Assembly (NCBI RefSeq): GCF_003030305.1
Contig: NZ_CP023676.1
Location: 2,170,001 to 2,234,000 of the forward strand
Source: Cutibacterium acnes
GTDB taxonomy: Bacteria; Actinomycetota; Actinomycetes; Propionibacteriales; Propionibacteriaceae
Direction: 5' to 3'
DNA: 64,000 nt
Both the position numbers and the translations under genes were made by a program. The notes under the pieces were generated by a model. That model saw only the letters and a list, made by a program, of their open reading frames with translations. It made no database searches and was not told the origin of the DNA. Each line of letters starts with the position of its first letter. The stretch's first letter is position 1. Shown piece by piece: positions 47,228 through 57,342 of this stretch.

Positions 47228-48043
47228 ATGAAGCGTTCGGCTCTTATCATCCCGATTTTGACCGGGGCAGTGCTTGCACCGGTGGCGCCCGCGGTCGCCG
47301 TGGCGGCGCCAGCTCCGGTGAGCCAGTCTGCTGCGCGCCAGCATGCCCAGGTCGACGCCGAGCAGGCACTCGCGCAGGTCAATGCCCGCATCGCCGAGCT
47401 GCATAAGATGCCCCAGGCGCAGGTTCCCGCAAGCGAGGCTCCGAAGGTCAACTACGGCGAGGAGATCCGCAAGCTCCTCGACACGGCCTTCGAACTGCGC
47501 ACCGCGATCGAGTCGATCATTGCCGGCAAGGTGCCGCCGGTGGATCTGTCCACCATCCCGGCTCGTGTCGACCTGCTGACCACCAGCGTGAAGACCATCC
47601 AGCAGGCCAACCATAACCTGGTCAACAAGGTGGAGGCTGCTCACGTCGAGCTGGGCTTCTCAATCACACGCGCCCTGATCCGCACGATCAACCCAACCAG
47701 CACCGCAGCGCAGTTGGCCGAGAGCAAGGCCGACGTGCTGTCCACGTACGCGAAGGTCGCGGCCTACCGCGACCTCAAGCCCACCGACGCGGCGACCGTG
47801 TACGTCAAGAACGGCCTCAACACGAAGATCTGGCAGACACGGATCAACCGTGACAAGTACCTCCTCGGCAAGAACGCAGAGGGGTACAAAGCGATCAACA
47901 AGGCACTCACCCACGCAACCGGTGTGTGGTTCAATCCCGCCACCACCGTCAAGCAGGTCGACGACGAGGTGAAGGCTCTGGACCTCGCTTTCCAGGCCAC
48001 TCTGGACCGGGGGCCGGCTGATGGGAAGCTGCGTACCAACTGA
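47228..48043 (+). CDS. CAMP-factor family secreted protein (matches CAMP5)
   Basis: GAGGAGG precedes ATG 47228. The 271-residue protein has a signal peptide (about 1-28, ending AVAVAA). The helical CAMP-factor body follows (ARIAELHKMPQAQVP, LDTAFELRTAIESII, NHNLVNKVEAAHVELGFSI and a C-terminal ATTVKQVDDEVKALDLAF). CAMP factors are co-haemolysins that act with sphingomyelinase and bind cell surfaces. From memory C. acnes has five paralogues, and the one beside gehA and endoglycoceramidase is CAMP5. No cysteine is present. Confidence 0.88.
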   Translation: MKRSALIIPILTGAVLAPVAPAVAVAAPAPVSQSAARQHAQVDAEQALAQVNARIAELHKMPQAQVPASEAPKVNYGEEIRKLLDTAFELRTAIESIIAGKVPPVDLSTIPARVDLLTTSVKTIQQANHNLVNKVEAAHVELGFSITRALIRTINPTSTAAQLAESKADVLSTYAKVAAYRDLKPTDAATVYVKNGLNTKIWQTRINRDKYLLGKNAEGYKAINKALTHATGVWFNPATTVKQVDDEVKALDLAFQATLDRGPADGKLRTN

Positions 48044-48197
48044 CCCACCCTCCCGGGACTTCCGTAGAAGGAGACTGGCTCGCCTTGCCCGTGAGCCCGG
48101 TCTTCTTCTCCCCTATTGACGTGTCGTCCAGGGCTTGGTCCGCGACGGATTCGCCCCACGGGTCGTCCACTTGGTGGATCATTTGTGGCACACGAGA

Positions 48198-48239
48198 GTT
48201 CACAGCCGTGACCGTTCAGGAACGGTCACGGCTGTGAAC
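48198..48239 (+). terminator. Perfect 19-bp hairpin downstream of the CAMP factor
   Basis: Arms 48198-48216 and 48221-48239 are perfectly complementary around a 4-base loop. The hairpin lies 155 bases past the CAMP-factor stop and abuts transposase remnant copy 3. It could be a bidirectional terminator or part of the lost insertion element. Confidence 0.6.
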
Positions 48240-48365
48240 GCGTCCAATCGGTGCAGCGTCGAGAGGCGTTCGGCGTCGTTGCCCAGAAGGGTTCGGGCGG
48301 TATTGGTTGTCGTGGTGGAGCCAGAGTCCAGCACGCTGCGTCGTTCGGTTTCCGAGGTGTAGCAG
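48240..48365 (-). mobile_element. IS481-family transposase 3' remnant (copy 3), decayed
   Basis: The minus strand reads NARCYTSETERRSVLDS. After a frame change it continues as WLHHDNQYRPNPSGQRRR, matching CYISEAERRGKLGDWLHYYNHHRPHPACGNQ of copy 1. Only about 40 codons can be aligned. The upstream part of the transposase is not recognisable. Confidence 0.5.
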
Positions 48366-48749
48366 CGGGCGTTGACGAAGTGGCCACTGGCAGTGGCTTG
48401 GCGGGTGACGTCGAGTGCTCCGGTGCGCCAGGGTGCCGCGGTGTCTAAGCCAAGTTGCGTGGCCCAGTCCTGGGAGGTGACCCCAACGGGCATGGCCAGC
48501 TGAACCCCTCGTTCGCGGTCGGTCGTGACTCAGGATCTCGTGGTTTGAGGATATTGCAGGTGGGAGTATATCGGTCTGGGATTCAAGTCTCCGTCATCCA
48601 AAGCTGCCCAAAAATCTCGCTGTTGACGTTCGCATCGCCGAATCGGGGCATCTCCTGGCAGCTCCGTGTAGTTCGCCGCGAGTATGAACCCCGGCAAGAG
48701 CCTCCCCACACCAGGCAGACTGGACCCACCGACCATGGAAGGAACCCCT
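48366..48749. other. Non-coding region between transposase remnant and LMW phosphatase
   Basis: About 380 bases with no supported gene. Open frames on both strands lack RBS and family features. An AT-richer part (48540-48620) may hold the promoter of the phosphatase gene. Confidence 0.35.
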
Positions 48750-49226
48750 GTGAGCAACCAGAACACATCCTCCGTCATCTTCGTGTGCTGGGGAAACATC
48801 TGTCGTTCCCCGATGGCTGAATTCGTCGCCAGGAAGGTCTTCGCCAACGAAGGCCTGGACGCTCGCATCACCAGCGCCGGTGTCAGCGATGAGGAACACG
48901 GCGGCCCGATGGATTCGCGAGCCAGGTCCGTCCTGAAGTCCCACGGATACCCCTGCTCGGGCCACAATGCTCACCAGATCGACGGGTCCGAGATCATGTC
49001 CGCCGACCTCGTCATAGCCGCCGAGCCACGCCACATCCAGATGATGAAGCGAATGGCCCCCGACGCCGACAACCTCCGTCTCATCCGCGACTACGACCCC
49101 AACTGCACCCCTGGCACCTCCCTGCCGGACCCCTGGTATGGCTCGGCCGACGGGTTCGAGGACACCCTCGACGCCATCGAGGCCGCAATGCCCGGAATCG
49201 TTGACGAGGTCCGCTCACTGGCCTGA
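48750..49226 (+). CDS. Low-molecular-weight protein tyrosine phosphatase
   Basis: The start is GTG 48750, preceded by GGAAGGAA. The 158-residue enzyme has the active-site loop VCWGNICRSPMAE (C13-x5-R19) and the general-acid Asp in SLPDPWYGS, so it should dephosphorylate phosphotyrosine or low-molecular substrates. In-frame ATGs at 48684 and 48735 would add unrelated residues. It is the first of four same-strand genes leading to the MprAB-like system, with a 63-base gap before the next. Confidence 0.92.
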   Translation: MSNQNTSSVIFVCWGNICRSPMAEFVARKVFANEGLDARITSAGVSDEEHGGPMDSRARSVLKSHGYPCSGHNAHQIDGSEIMSADLVIAAEPRHIQMMKRMAPDADNLRLIRDYDPNCTPGTSLPDPWYGSADGFEDTLDAIEAAMPGIVDEVRSLA

Positions 49227-49289
49227 CCAGTTCCCCGCCATGGCGCTGGTCCCCCGAGACCAATCGTTGCGGCACTATAGGCTGTTCCC

Positions 49290-50384
49290 ATGAGCTTGTT
49301 CTTGGTCGGCGGAGGATACGACGACTCACTGGTGGAGGTCTATGACGAGTTCGTCTCCCAGGCCCGCCATCACAATGCTGATGCTCCGATTGCGGTGGTC
49401 GTGGCCGGTCCGCCCTCCGAGTCCGCCGACCACGCCGCCGAACTGACGCGGATCGTCACCTCCCGGTGGGTTGACGCGAACATCCTCACCATCCACCTCG
49501 ACGGCCCGGGTACCGCCCCGACGGTGGGCGACCCGGCCACCCCGCTGTGGGCCGAGGACGAGTCCTTCCAGCTCCCCGACAATCTCGACGCCCTTGCCGG
49601 CATCATCGTCGACGGCGGTGCCGTCCCCAGTTACATCAACGGTCTTGCACCGGCCGCCGAGCAGCTCTCGATGCTGGTGCGCGGCGGTGCTCCCTGGCTC
49701 GGCTTCTCGGCCGGTGCGATGGCCCCGTGCGTCACCGCTCTGGCAGGGGGCTGGAAATTGCAGGGACGCCAGGTCGGCCAGCAGACAGGTGCTGAGGGCT
49801 TCGACGAGGTCACCTTCGTCGAGGGCCTTGGCCTGGTCAGCCTGACCATCTCCACCCACAACGACACCCTTTCCGGCGACGGCCTCATCATCTCGAACGT
49901 CGAGTCCGGCCTGCTTTCCAGTGCCGTTGCCGTCGACGAGGCCACCTGCCTGCGCATCGACGCCTCGACCGGCCACACCGAGGTGATGGGACGTGGCCTG
50001 GTTCGCTGGTTCACCCGCGAGGTCAACGGAGTTCTCGTCCGCTCCCAGCGCTCCGTCACCCCGGAAACGGCTCCAGCCCCGCACAAGCCCCGCTTCGACG
50101 GTCTGGCAAAGGTGGCGGCGGCGACCCGTGCCGCCCACGACAAGGAGGAGCGCGCGAAGGCAGCCCGGCAGCGTGCCGAGGAGAGACGTCGCGCGCGGAA
50201 GTCCAAGTCTGCTGATGACGAGACCAAGACCTCCGAGGGCTCCGCCACCCCCGAGGACGCACCTGCCTCCGCAGCCAACCCCCAGGCTGCCGCGGATCCG
50301 ACCCCGACGGCAGGCCCCGAACCCGATCCCCTCTCGGATGCCGATCCCACCGCACAGCCCCCGACGGAGGACGTCAAGCCATGA
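49290..50384 (+). CDS. Peptidase S51/cyanophycinase-like protein with charged C-terminal tail
   Basis: The first 255 residues have the class I glutamine-amidotransferase-like fold of the S51 family: [11 protein letters not shown] at the N-terminus, [16 protein letters not shown], and the nucleophile elbow [11 protein letters not shown] with a Ser nucleophile. Residues about 255-364 form a long tail, first Ala/Arg/Lys-rich (probably helical), then Pro/Asp/Glu-rich and disordered, which is not usual for the family. Its stop overlaps the start of the response regulator (ATGA), so the three genes are translationally coupled. Substrate is unknown. Confidence 0.75.
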   Translation: MSLFLVGGGYDDSLVEVYDEFVSQARHHNADAPIAVVVAGPPSESADHAAELTRIVTSRWVDANILTIHLDGPGTAPTVGDPATPLWAEDESFQLPDNLDALAGIIVDGGAVPSYINGLAPAAEQLSMLVRGGAPWLGFSAGAMAPCVTALAGGWKLQGRQVGQQTGAEGFDEVTFVEGLGLVSLTISTHNDTLSGDGLIISNVESGLLSSAVAVDEATCLRIDASTGHTEVMGRGLVRWFTREVNGVLVRSQRSVTPETAPAPHKPRFDGLAKVAAATRAAHDKEERAKAARQRAEERRRARKSKSADDETKTSEGSATPEDAPASAANPQAAADPTPTAGPEPDPLSDADPTAQPPTEDVKP

Positions 50385-51079
50385 GCATGCACATTCTTGT
50401 CGTTGACGATGATCGCGCGGTACGAGAATCCCTCGCCCGATCCCTGCAGTACAGCGGCTACGAGGTCGATAGCGCAGCCGACGGCGTCGAGGCTCTCGCC
50501 CATCTATCCGGAACTCACCCCGACGCCGTCATTATGGACGTCATGATGCCGCGTCTAGATGGCTTGGAAGCCACCCGGATGCTGCGCAGCAATGGCAACG
50601 ACGTCCCGATCCTCGTCCTCACCGCCCGCGATGCTGTCGACGATCGCGTTGACGGCCTCGACGCTGGCGCCGATGACTACATGGTCAAGCCCTTCGCCCT
50701 CGACGAACTCCTCGCTCGCCTACGCGCCCTCACTCGTCGTTCCCGTCCCGAGCCAGAGCAAAACGAGGCCCCTGAACAACTCTCCTTCGCTGACCTCACC
50801 CTTGATCCAGGCACCCGCGAGATCACCCGCGGGAACCGTCGCATCAGTTTGACGCGTACCGAATTCGCCCTACTAGCCGTTTTCCTACAAAACCCAGAAA
50901 AAGTGCTGGAGCGATGGTGGCTGCTACATGAGGTGTGGGGATTCGACTTCCCGACCACCGCGAATTCCCTTGAGGTGTACATCGGATATTTGCGCCGCAA
51001 GACCGAGCACGATGGTGAGCCGCGTCTCATCCACACCGTTCGCGGCGTCGGGTACGTGCTGCGGGAAGCAAATTCGTGA
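50381..51079 (+). CDS. mprA: Response regulator, MprA-like
   Basis: The 232-residue OmpR-family regulator has D8/D9, the phospho-acceptor Asp in [13 protein letters not shown] and Lys in [19 protein letters not shown], then a winged helix ending [12 protein letters not shown]. Sequence style matches actinobacterial MprA/TcrA-type envelope-stress regulators. Its ATG overlaps the S51-like gene, and its stop overlaps the kinase start (GTGA). Confidence 0.92.
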   Translation: MSMHILVVDDDRAVRESLARSLQYSGYEVDSAADGVEALAHLSGTHPDAVIMDVMMPRLDGLEATRMLRSNGNDVPILVLTARDAVDDRVDGLDAGADDYMVKPFALDELLARLRALTRRSRPEPEQNEAPEQLSFADLTLDPGTREITRGNRRISLTRTEFALLAVFLQNPEKVLERWWLLHEVWGFDFPTTANSLEVYIGYLRRKTEHDGEPRLIHTVRGVGYVLREANS

Positions 51080-52506
51080 TCCGTCGCTGGTGGCGGAGGC
51101 TGCTCGATTGGCGTCCGCGCCCCCTGCGTATGACCATGGGACGCCGGGTCAGCCTCCTAGTATCGACGTCCGTTGTCGTCGCGGTCGCTTTGACCTCCTT
51201 GTCGGCGCGGCTCATGACTCGCATCTCGCTGTATAGCGAGCTGGACGAACAGCTCACCCGAATGGCGACCACCATCTCGCCAAGTGTCGCCGCCGATCCT
51301 CAAAACCTCGGTGGTTTGGAAGCCAGCTCGTTGGCAGCCACCAACACCACCCTCATCCTGGTACGCGCCGACGGCCAAGTCACCACAGCCCCTGGAACTG
51401 AGGTCACCGTCACCGCGGGACCTCAAGAGCTAGCAGTCGCCCGCACCGGGATCGGGGTTAAAGCACACACCGTCATTGACTCCCGCGGTGTTCCGGTGCG
51501 TATCGTCGCGGTCCCCTTCACCTCAGATGGCGTCCACTACGCTCTCGTCACAGGCCAAGACCTCACCGGGACCAGGGCCACCCTAGGGTCACTATGGATC
51601 GTCCTCGTAGGCACCGGATTCGTCGGCATCGTGCTCACCGCCATCGCTGGATACGTGGCAGGCAACTCTGCGACTAGCCCTTTGCGCGACCTCTCGCGAG
51701 CTGTTCATCACGTCACCACCACCGAAGACCTGACACCCATCCAGGTCCACTCCCATGATGAGCTAGGCGATCTTGCCGTGTCGTTCAACCACATGCTGTC
51801 CTCGTTGTCGAACTCCCGGGAGCGTCAGAAGCAGCTCATCGCTGACGCCTCCCACGAACTACGAACCCCACTGACCTCGATGCGCACCAACGTCGAGCTG
51901 CTGATGGCCGATCAGAAGAGCCACATGCTCCCGGAGGAAGCACGCGGAGAGATCCTTGACGACGTCGCCGCCCAGCTCGGTGAGTTCTCCAGCCTCATTG
52001 GCGACCTCGTCCAGCTCTCGCGCGAGGACGCCCCTCCCCCGCGCCCGGAGTACTTCGACTTGTCAGATGCGGTATCCAAAGCGGTCGAGAGGGGACGACG
52101 ACGCGGCCCGAACCTGGAATTCGACGTCCACCTGGAGTCCCATTTGGTGCTTGGTGACGAGGCCACCCTGGAGCGGGCTGTCACCAACCTGCTCGATAAT
52201 GCGGTGAAGTTCTCCCCCGCCGGTGGAACTGTAACGGTGTCTATGGAGGGCGACACCGTCGTCGTCAGTGACGAAGGACCTGGCATCGCGGAGGCCGATC
52301 TGCCTTATATCTTCGATCGGTTTTACCGCTCTGATCGCGCCCGCAACACCCCCGGAACCGGCCTCGGCCTGTCAATTGTGGCTCATACCGTCACTAGCCA
52401 TCAGGGTTGGATCAAAGCGTCGCGGGCCCCAAGCGGTGGCGCCATGTTCACGATATACTTGCCGCGAGCAGAACCTCCGGTTGAGGAACCCACGGTATCC
52501 TCATGA
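51076..52506 (+). CDS. mprB: Sensor histidine kinase, MprB-like
   Basis: The 476-residue kinase has helices at about 24-46 and 170-195 enclosing a periplasmic sensor domain, then HAMP, the phospho-acceptor His in [14 protein letters not shown], and a HATPase domain with [25 protein letters not shown] and GTGLGLSIV. It should phosphorylate the coupled regulator in response to envelope stress, by analogy with MprAB. GTG start overlaps the regulator stop. Confidence 0.92.
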   Translation: MIRRWWRRLLDWRPRPLRMTMGRRVSLLVSTSVVVAVALTSLSARLMTRISLYSELDEQLTRMATTISPSVAADPQNLGGLEASSLAATNTTLILVRADGQVTTAPGTEVTVTAGPQELAVARTGIGVKAHTVIDSRGVPVRIVAVPFTSDGVHYALVTGQDLTGTRATLGSLWIVLVGTGFVGIVLTAIAGYVAGNSATSPLRDLSRAVHHVTTTEDLTPIQVHSHDELGDLAVSFNHMLSSLSNSRERQKQLIADASHELRTPLTSMRTNVELLMADQKSHMLPEEARGEILDDVAAQLGEFSSLIGDLVQLSREDAPPPRPEYFDLSDAVSKAVERGRRRGPNLEFDVHLESHLVLGDEATLERAVTNLLDNAVKFSPAGGTVTVSMEGDTVVVSDEGPGIAEADLPYIFDRFYRSDRARNTPGTGLGLSIVAHTVTSHQGWIKASRAPSGGAMFTIYLPRAEPPVEEPTVSS

Positions 52507-52607
52507 TTGCGACCGCAGTTAGCGAGTTATCCACAGGAGACCGGTGGAAAACCGGCCCCGCTGGGGAAAACACATCAATGTCGTTCCCACAGGCGGGGTA
52601 AGAACCA

Positions 52608-53572
52608 ATGGACAAACCCTTAATGACATCAACCCGTAACCAGCCTTACGATCCTGTTATGACCAGTCACGTCGTCGATCAGCCCGGCCCTACCCTCGTC
52701 ATTCACGGTGGGGCCGGAAACGTCCCGTCACGTACTGGAGAGGAAGCCGAGAAGTTTCGTCGCTCCTTGCGTCAGGCCTTTGCAGCCGGGCAGCGAGCCC
52801 TCGACGTAAGTGCTTGTGACGCCGTCATCGCAGCTGTTACGGCGATGGAGGACGATCCACTGTTCAACGCCGGGCGAGGTGGGGTTCTCACCGCAAACGG
52901 AACCGTCGAAACCGACGCCGCCGTCATGACTGGAGACGGACACGCCGGGGCGGTGTGCTGCTCACGTCACGCCCGCAACCCGATTCAACTGGCGCATAAA
53001 GCTCTGAGGATTCACCCCATGTGCTGCTGTGTGACCCGCCCGAACGGGTCTGTCAAGACTGGGGTCTTGAGATCGCGCCGCCGGAGTACTTCGTCACCCA
53101 AGCGCGCCGCGAGCAGTTAGAGCAGGTGCTAGCCAGACGACAGCACGCCCCGAAACACGGCACCGTCGGGGCGGTTGCCCGAGATCGTTATGGACACCTA
53201 GCTGCGGCCACCTCAACCGGTGGGATCGTCGCTTCGTCGCAGGGACGCATCGGGGACTCTCCGGTCATCGGGGCCGGCACTTTCGCGCGCGACGGAGTCG
53301 TGGCAGTCTCCTGCACCGGCGATGGTGAGGCCTTCCTCCAAGGGGTAGTAGCTCATGAGGTTGACGCGCAGATGAGACTGGCAGGACAACCCGTCGACCG
53401 GGCAGCTCTGGGAGCCCTCACCGACGAGGTCTCATCGCGCCTCACTGGCCACGCCCCAGCAACCGATGGCCTCATCGCCGTCGACTCTTGTGAACAATTG
53501 GTAATCTGCCACATGTCAGCGTCGATGCTGGCTGCATGGCCAGACCACGGCGAGGTTCTCACCTCGGTGTAG
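52608..53572 (+). pseudogene. Isoaspartyl peptidase/L-asparaginase (Ntn-hydrolase), frameshifted
   Basis: Two plus-strand frames make one plant-type asparaginase. The N-terminal part has TLVIHGGAGNVP, FNAGRGGVLTANGTVETDAA and MTGDG. The C-terminal part has the self-cleaving KHGTVGAVARD, with the nucleophile Thr, and TSTGGIVASSQGRIGDSPVIGAG. One base is missing near 53004-53008: restoring it would read AHKALEDSPHVLLCDPPERV. Catalytic residues remain, but on different frames, so no processed enzyme can be made unless the change is a sequencing error. Confidence 0.85.
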
Positions 53573-53578
53573 TGAAGG

Positions 53579-54178
53579 TCAGCGCACCACGGGAAGATCG
53601 GGCCCAAACTCCAGCATCTGTTCGACGGCCCAGGGACTCAGCAGGGCCGGCATTGACCGGGCCAAGCCATACATGTCCTGCCAACCAACCCAGGCTACCT
53701 CCTCCACCTCGTCAGGGTCTGGGTTAAGTTCGACGAGCTCCTCTGGCAGGGACAATCGGGCAACAACAACCGGACAGAACTCGTCCTCCACGATGCCCCC
53801 GGAGTCGGTGGCGCGATAGGAGAAATCTGGTAGCACGACGCGCATCCGACGCGGATCAAGGTCGAGTCCGAGTTCCTGGTGAGTACGACGCACGGCGGCG
53901 TCAATAATCGTCTCCCCTACACGTGGATGCCCACAACAGGTGTTGGTCCACACCCCTGGCCACGCCACCTTCGTCAAAGCGCGCCGGGTCACAAGTACCC
54001 GACCGCCTACGTCAAGAACGTGACACGAGAAGGCGAGATGCCTAGGGGTATGTTGACTGTGGACGGTCGCCCGGGGAGCGGTTCCAATGTGGTTGCCGTC
54101 ATCGTCAAGCAGGATAACGAAATCGTCATAACCGGAATCCGCGCTCGTCCCCACGTTCTCGCCATCATGATGACTCAT
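53579..54178 (-). CDS. idi: Isopentenyl-diphosphate delta-isomerase, type I
   Basis: IDI interconverts IPP and DMAPP for isoprenoid synthesis. The 199-residue NUDIX-fold protein shows the active-site Cys in WTNTCCGHPRVGET, the metal-binding His residues, and the Glu in GIVEDEFCPVVVA, with EVEEVAWV following. It ends seven bases from the convergent asparaginase pseudogene. Confidence 0.93.
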   Translation of the reverse strand: MSHHDGENVGTSADSGYDDFVILLDDDGNHIGTAPRATVHSQHTPRHLAFSCHVLDVGGRVLVTRRALTKVAWPGVWTNTCCGHPRVGETIIDAAVRRTHQELGLDLDPRRMRVVLPDFSYRATDSGGIVEDEFCPVVVARLSLPEELVELNPDPDEVEEVAWVGWQDMYGLARSMPALLSPWAVEQMLEFGPDLPVVR

Positions 54179-54311
54179 GACGTCAAGTTACCAATAACCG
54201 CGAGTCCCGCGAAGTCGAATACGCTGTAGCTTGACGATATTGGCCCAATGTCGCCTCCTAGGCACGATTGAGACGCTGCTGATCCGTCCACCCACCCCTG
54301 ATGGGAGAGCC

Positions 54312-55505
54312 ATGGCGCACATCCTCGACATCACCCTCGCGGTGATCCTCATCCTCCGCGCCCTGCGCGGATGGACCCGAGGAGCAATTTCTGGGATCGC
54401 CAGCCTCATCGGCTTGATTGGCGGAGTCTGGGTAGGGCTGTGGGCGTCGGGAGACATCGTGTCCCGGATCACCAACAACTCATCGTCCTGGCTTGCTACC
54501 GGACCACTACGCTTTGGCGTCGTCCTCGTCATCGTCGAAGTCATCCATGGCCTCTGTAATGGGCTCGCCCGCCGCATATGCCACGCCTCTGAGACAGCAG
54601 GGTTAGGGGCCCTTGACCGGATTGGCGGCGCATTGCTGTCTGCGACCGCCACGGCCTTGGTAGTGGCGGTGGGGGCAACGGCGTTGGCCCCACTTCTGCC
54701 TCCCCAATGGACTCAGGCTATTGACGAATCAGCCGTCATCAACACCACCAACCGCGCAATTCCACCCCAAATCAATCACGAAGCGGCACGGCTTATCGGC
54801 CAGATGGCCGATACCTTCCCGAAGGTCTTTACCGGTCAGGACCCTCGTCTGCCCGGAGATGCCCCCGACGACTCCGCCGCCAATAGCCCTGGAGTACGAC
54901 AAGCGGCGAGATCCATCGTCAAAGTGAGATCACTGTCGCATCAATGTGACCGGGCCTCGGAGGGCACCGGATGGGTCAGCTCACCGCACCGCGTCGTCAC
55001 CAACGCCCATGTGGTCGCCGGATCTGACACAGTGACGGTGCAGGTTGGAGGCCAAGGCGCCCGCCTGCGAGCGCGTGTCGTCGCCTACGACCCCGACCTC
55101 GACCTTGCCGTGCTCGCTGTTCCTAAACTTAAGGCTCCTGCCCTAACAATGACCTCATCGGTAGACGCCGGGGACTCGACGGTCATCGCCGGATTCCCGC
55201 TGGACGGACCGTACACAGTCAACGCTGCGCGAGTGCGCGGGGCAATAACGGCTCGTGGCGAGAACATTTACGGTGACGACGATGTCGTCCGCGAGATCCT
55301 GTCTTTGCGCGGCACCGTGCAACCGGGCAACTCAGGCGGTCCATTACTGACCACCGACGGAAAGGTAGCGGGCACGATCTTCGCCAGGTCCACCTCGCAA
55401 CCGCAAGCCGGCTACGCCCTCACCAACCGAGAAACCCGGCAGCTCATCAGGTCTGGTACGTATGGCTCCACCCCGGCATCGACCGGACGTTGCAGTGTCG
55501 CCTGA
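54312..55505 (+). CDS. Membrane-anchored trypsin-like serine protease, MarP-like
   Basis: GGGAGAG before ATG 54312 sets a 397-residue product, the length I recall for mycobacterial MarP. The N-terminal CvpA-like domain has four helices (about 1-135). The secreted protease domain has His in VVTNAHVVAG, Asp in YDPDLDLAVLAV and Ser in TVQPGNSGGPLL, plus two cysteines that may form a redox-linked disulfide. MarP protects against acid and oxidative stress in mycobacteria. The role here is inferred by family. The gene is divergent from idi. Confidence 0.88.
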   Translation: MAHILDITLAVILILRALRGWTRGAISGIASLIGLIGGVWVGLWASGDIVSRITNNSSSWLATGPLRFGVVLVIVEVIHGLCNGLARRICHASETAGLGALDRIGGALLSATATALVVAVGATALAPLLPPQWTQAIDESAVINTTNRAIPPQINHEAARLIGQMADTFPKVFTGQDPRLPGDAPDDSAANSPGVRQAARSIVKVRSLSHQCDRASEGTGWVSSPHRVVTNAHVVAGSDTVTVQVGGQGARLRARVVAYDPDLDLAVLAVPKLKAPALTMTSSVDAGDSTVIAGFPLDGPYTVNAARVRGAITARGENIYGDDDVVREILSLRGTVQPGNSGGPLLTTDGKVAGTIFARSTSQPQAGYALTNRETRQLIRSGTYGSTPASTGRCSVA

Positions 55506-55718
55506 ATCCGGAAAACCTTGGCCACCCAACCAACCAGGCGCCCCTTAGCGCTGCGCACATTTGCGGCTATCATCAACCCAAAACAACTCTGACAAGGTCT
55601 TTCGCACGTGTGGCAATCGGGTTCACGACTGCTGGCCATGCGGCACGCGATGGCAACCCATTTCAGAGGCAACATGTCCGCCACGACATGGTCCTCGGAC
55701 GCGATTAAGATGCCCCGC

Positions 55719-55997
55719 ATGGCTGTTTTCATTGTCGAAACCCATTACGATCCCGCCCATTCCGAGGAGCGCATGGCTGCGCGCCCGGCCCATCTGGAGA
55801 ACCTTGACGTCATGCGCGAGCGTGGCCAGCTCGCCAATGCCGGCCCGTTAGCCGACGGAAGCGGGGCGGTGCTCATCTATACCGTGCCTGACCGTGACGT
55901 CCTCAACCACTTACTGGAGGCCGACCCCTATCCCAAGACGGCCGTCCAAGTGACCTCCGTTCGCGAGTGGAAGCCGAATTACCACCATCACGTCTGA
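55719..55997 (+). CDS. YciI-family protein
   Basis: The 92-residue YciI-like protein has a ferredoxin-type fold, MAVFIVETHYDPAHSEERM, then RPAHLENLDVMRERGQLANAGPL with the conserved His and Gly-Pro, and DPYPKTAVQVTSVREWKP. The start at ATG 55719 matches the family. An ATG nine bases upstream is also possible. No RBS is obvious. Biochemical role is unknown; it precedes the OYE-type reductase by 52 bases, perhaps cotranscribed. Confidence 0.78.
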   Translation: MAVFIVETHYDPAHSEERMAARPAHLENLDVMRERGQLANAGPLADGSGAVLIYTVPDRDVLNHLLEADPYPKTAVQVTSVREWKPNYHHHV

Positions 55998-56049
55998 GGC
56001 CGGCGGCAGCAGAGGGCTCGGGGGTTGAAACACGTGATGTTATGGAGTC

Positions 56050-57150
56050 ATGACGTCACCGCTCCTGTTCCAACCCCTCACCCTTCGTGGATTGACGGTT
56101 CGCAACCGCGCCTGGCTGCCGCCGATGTGCCAATATGCCGTGGATTCTCAAGACGGAATTCCCAGCACCTGGCACCTCATCCACTATGGATCTTTCGCTG
56201 TGGGAGGCTTCGGCCTCATCGTCGCAGAGGCCACTGCGGTCAGCCCTGAAGGCCGCATCAGCCCTTGTGACACCGGGTTGTGGAATGACGCCCAGGTGGC
56301 AGCGTGGCGCACCATCACTGACGCTGTCCACGAGCTTGGCGGCACGATTGCTGTCCAGTTGGGCCACGCCGGCCGGAAAGCCTCCACAGAGAAATGGTGG
56401 CCGGGTTTCCATGGCGGGGTGGTTCCTCCCGAAAAGGGCGGCTGGATTCCTGTCGGTCCAACTGCCGCACCCGCCGATGGCAAGCAGTACGCCGGGTCGC
56501 CCGTCACCGCCCTTAACGAGGACGGCATCTCGAAGATTATTGACGACTTCCGGACTGCGGCATCGCGTGCCGTGGTAGCCGGATTCGACGCTGTCGAGAT
56601 TCATAGCGCCCACGGCTACTTGCTACATCAGTTTTATTCGCCGCTGTCCAACACCCGCACTGACGGTTGGGGAAGCGATTATGACGGACGAGTCCGTCTG
56701 CCGTTGGCGGTCGCTGACGCGGTGCGTGGGGCTATTCCCGACGACATGCCTCTGCTGGCCCGCCTCTCGGTCACTGACTGGCGTGACGATGGCTGGTCAG
56801 TCGAGGACTCGATCGAGCTGTCGCGTCGATTCGCCTTGGCTGGCGTCGACCTTGTGGATGCCTCCTCAGGTGGTAATTCGTCAGCCCCCATCCCGGTAGC
56901 CCCGGGATACCAGGCCGATTTAGCGGCTCGGGTGCGCGCCGAGGCGGATGTTCCCACCGCCACGGTCGGGATGATCTGGACCGGCGAATTAGCCGAGGAT
57001 CTACTCAACAAGGGGTGTGCCGACGCCGTCATGGTTGGCCGGGCAGCCCTGCGTGACACCAACTGGCCACTGCGCGCCGCCCACGAACTTGGCGTCCCCA
57101 ACGAGGAGGCCCCGTGGCACCCGGCGCGATTCCGCGGCGCCTGGCGGTGA
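56050..57150 (+). CDS. NADH:flavin oxidoreductase of the old yellow enzyme family (YqjM-like)
   Basis: The 366-residue FMN-dependent ene-reductase has the YqjM-type active-site Cys in LPPMCQYAVDS, the substrate-binding HSAHGYLLHQFYSPLSNTR, and the FMN phosphate region VGRAALRD near the end. Proteins of this group reduce activated double bonds with NADPH. No clear RBS is seen at ATG 56050, and the family start fits. Confidence 0.92.
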   Translation: MTSPLLFQPLTLRGLTVRNRAWLPPMCQYAVDSQDGIPSTWHLIHYGSFAVGGFGLIVAEATAVSPEGRISPCDTGLWNDAQVAAWRTITDAVHELGGTIAVQLGHAGRKASTEKWWPGFHGGVVPPEKGGWIPVGPTAAPADGKQYAGSPVTALNEDGISKIIDDFRTAASRAVVAGFDAVEIHSAHGYLLHQFYSPLSNTRTDGWGSDYDGRVRLPLAVADAVRGAIPDDMPLLARLSVTDWRDDGWSVEDSIELSRRFALAGVDLVDASSGGNSSAPIPVAPGYQADLAARVRAEADVPTATVGMIWTGELAEDLLNKGCADAVMVGRAALRDTNWPLRAAHELGVPNEEAPWHPARFRGAWR

Positions 57151-57342
57151 CAGTCGGTTTCACCACCACGGTCGGCCGCGCGTGGCTGAGAATTAGTTCG
57201 TCACGTGACCCCAGGCACACGTACAGTGCTCGAATCGGCGATGTCGATGACGACTCCACGCCGATTGGCCGTGTCCGTCGGGACCTACCGCAATCGCCAC
57301 GCCCGACGAGTTGATGCGGTCCCGCCAATGCCGGGGGACGAG

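Noticed and set aside
52527-52535. Perfect DnaA box TTATCCACA
   Set aside because: A single box without a cluster or dnaA/dnaN genes nearby is expected by chance; no origin is claimed.
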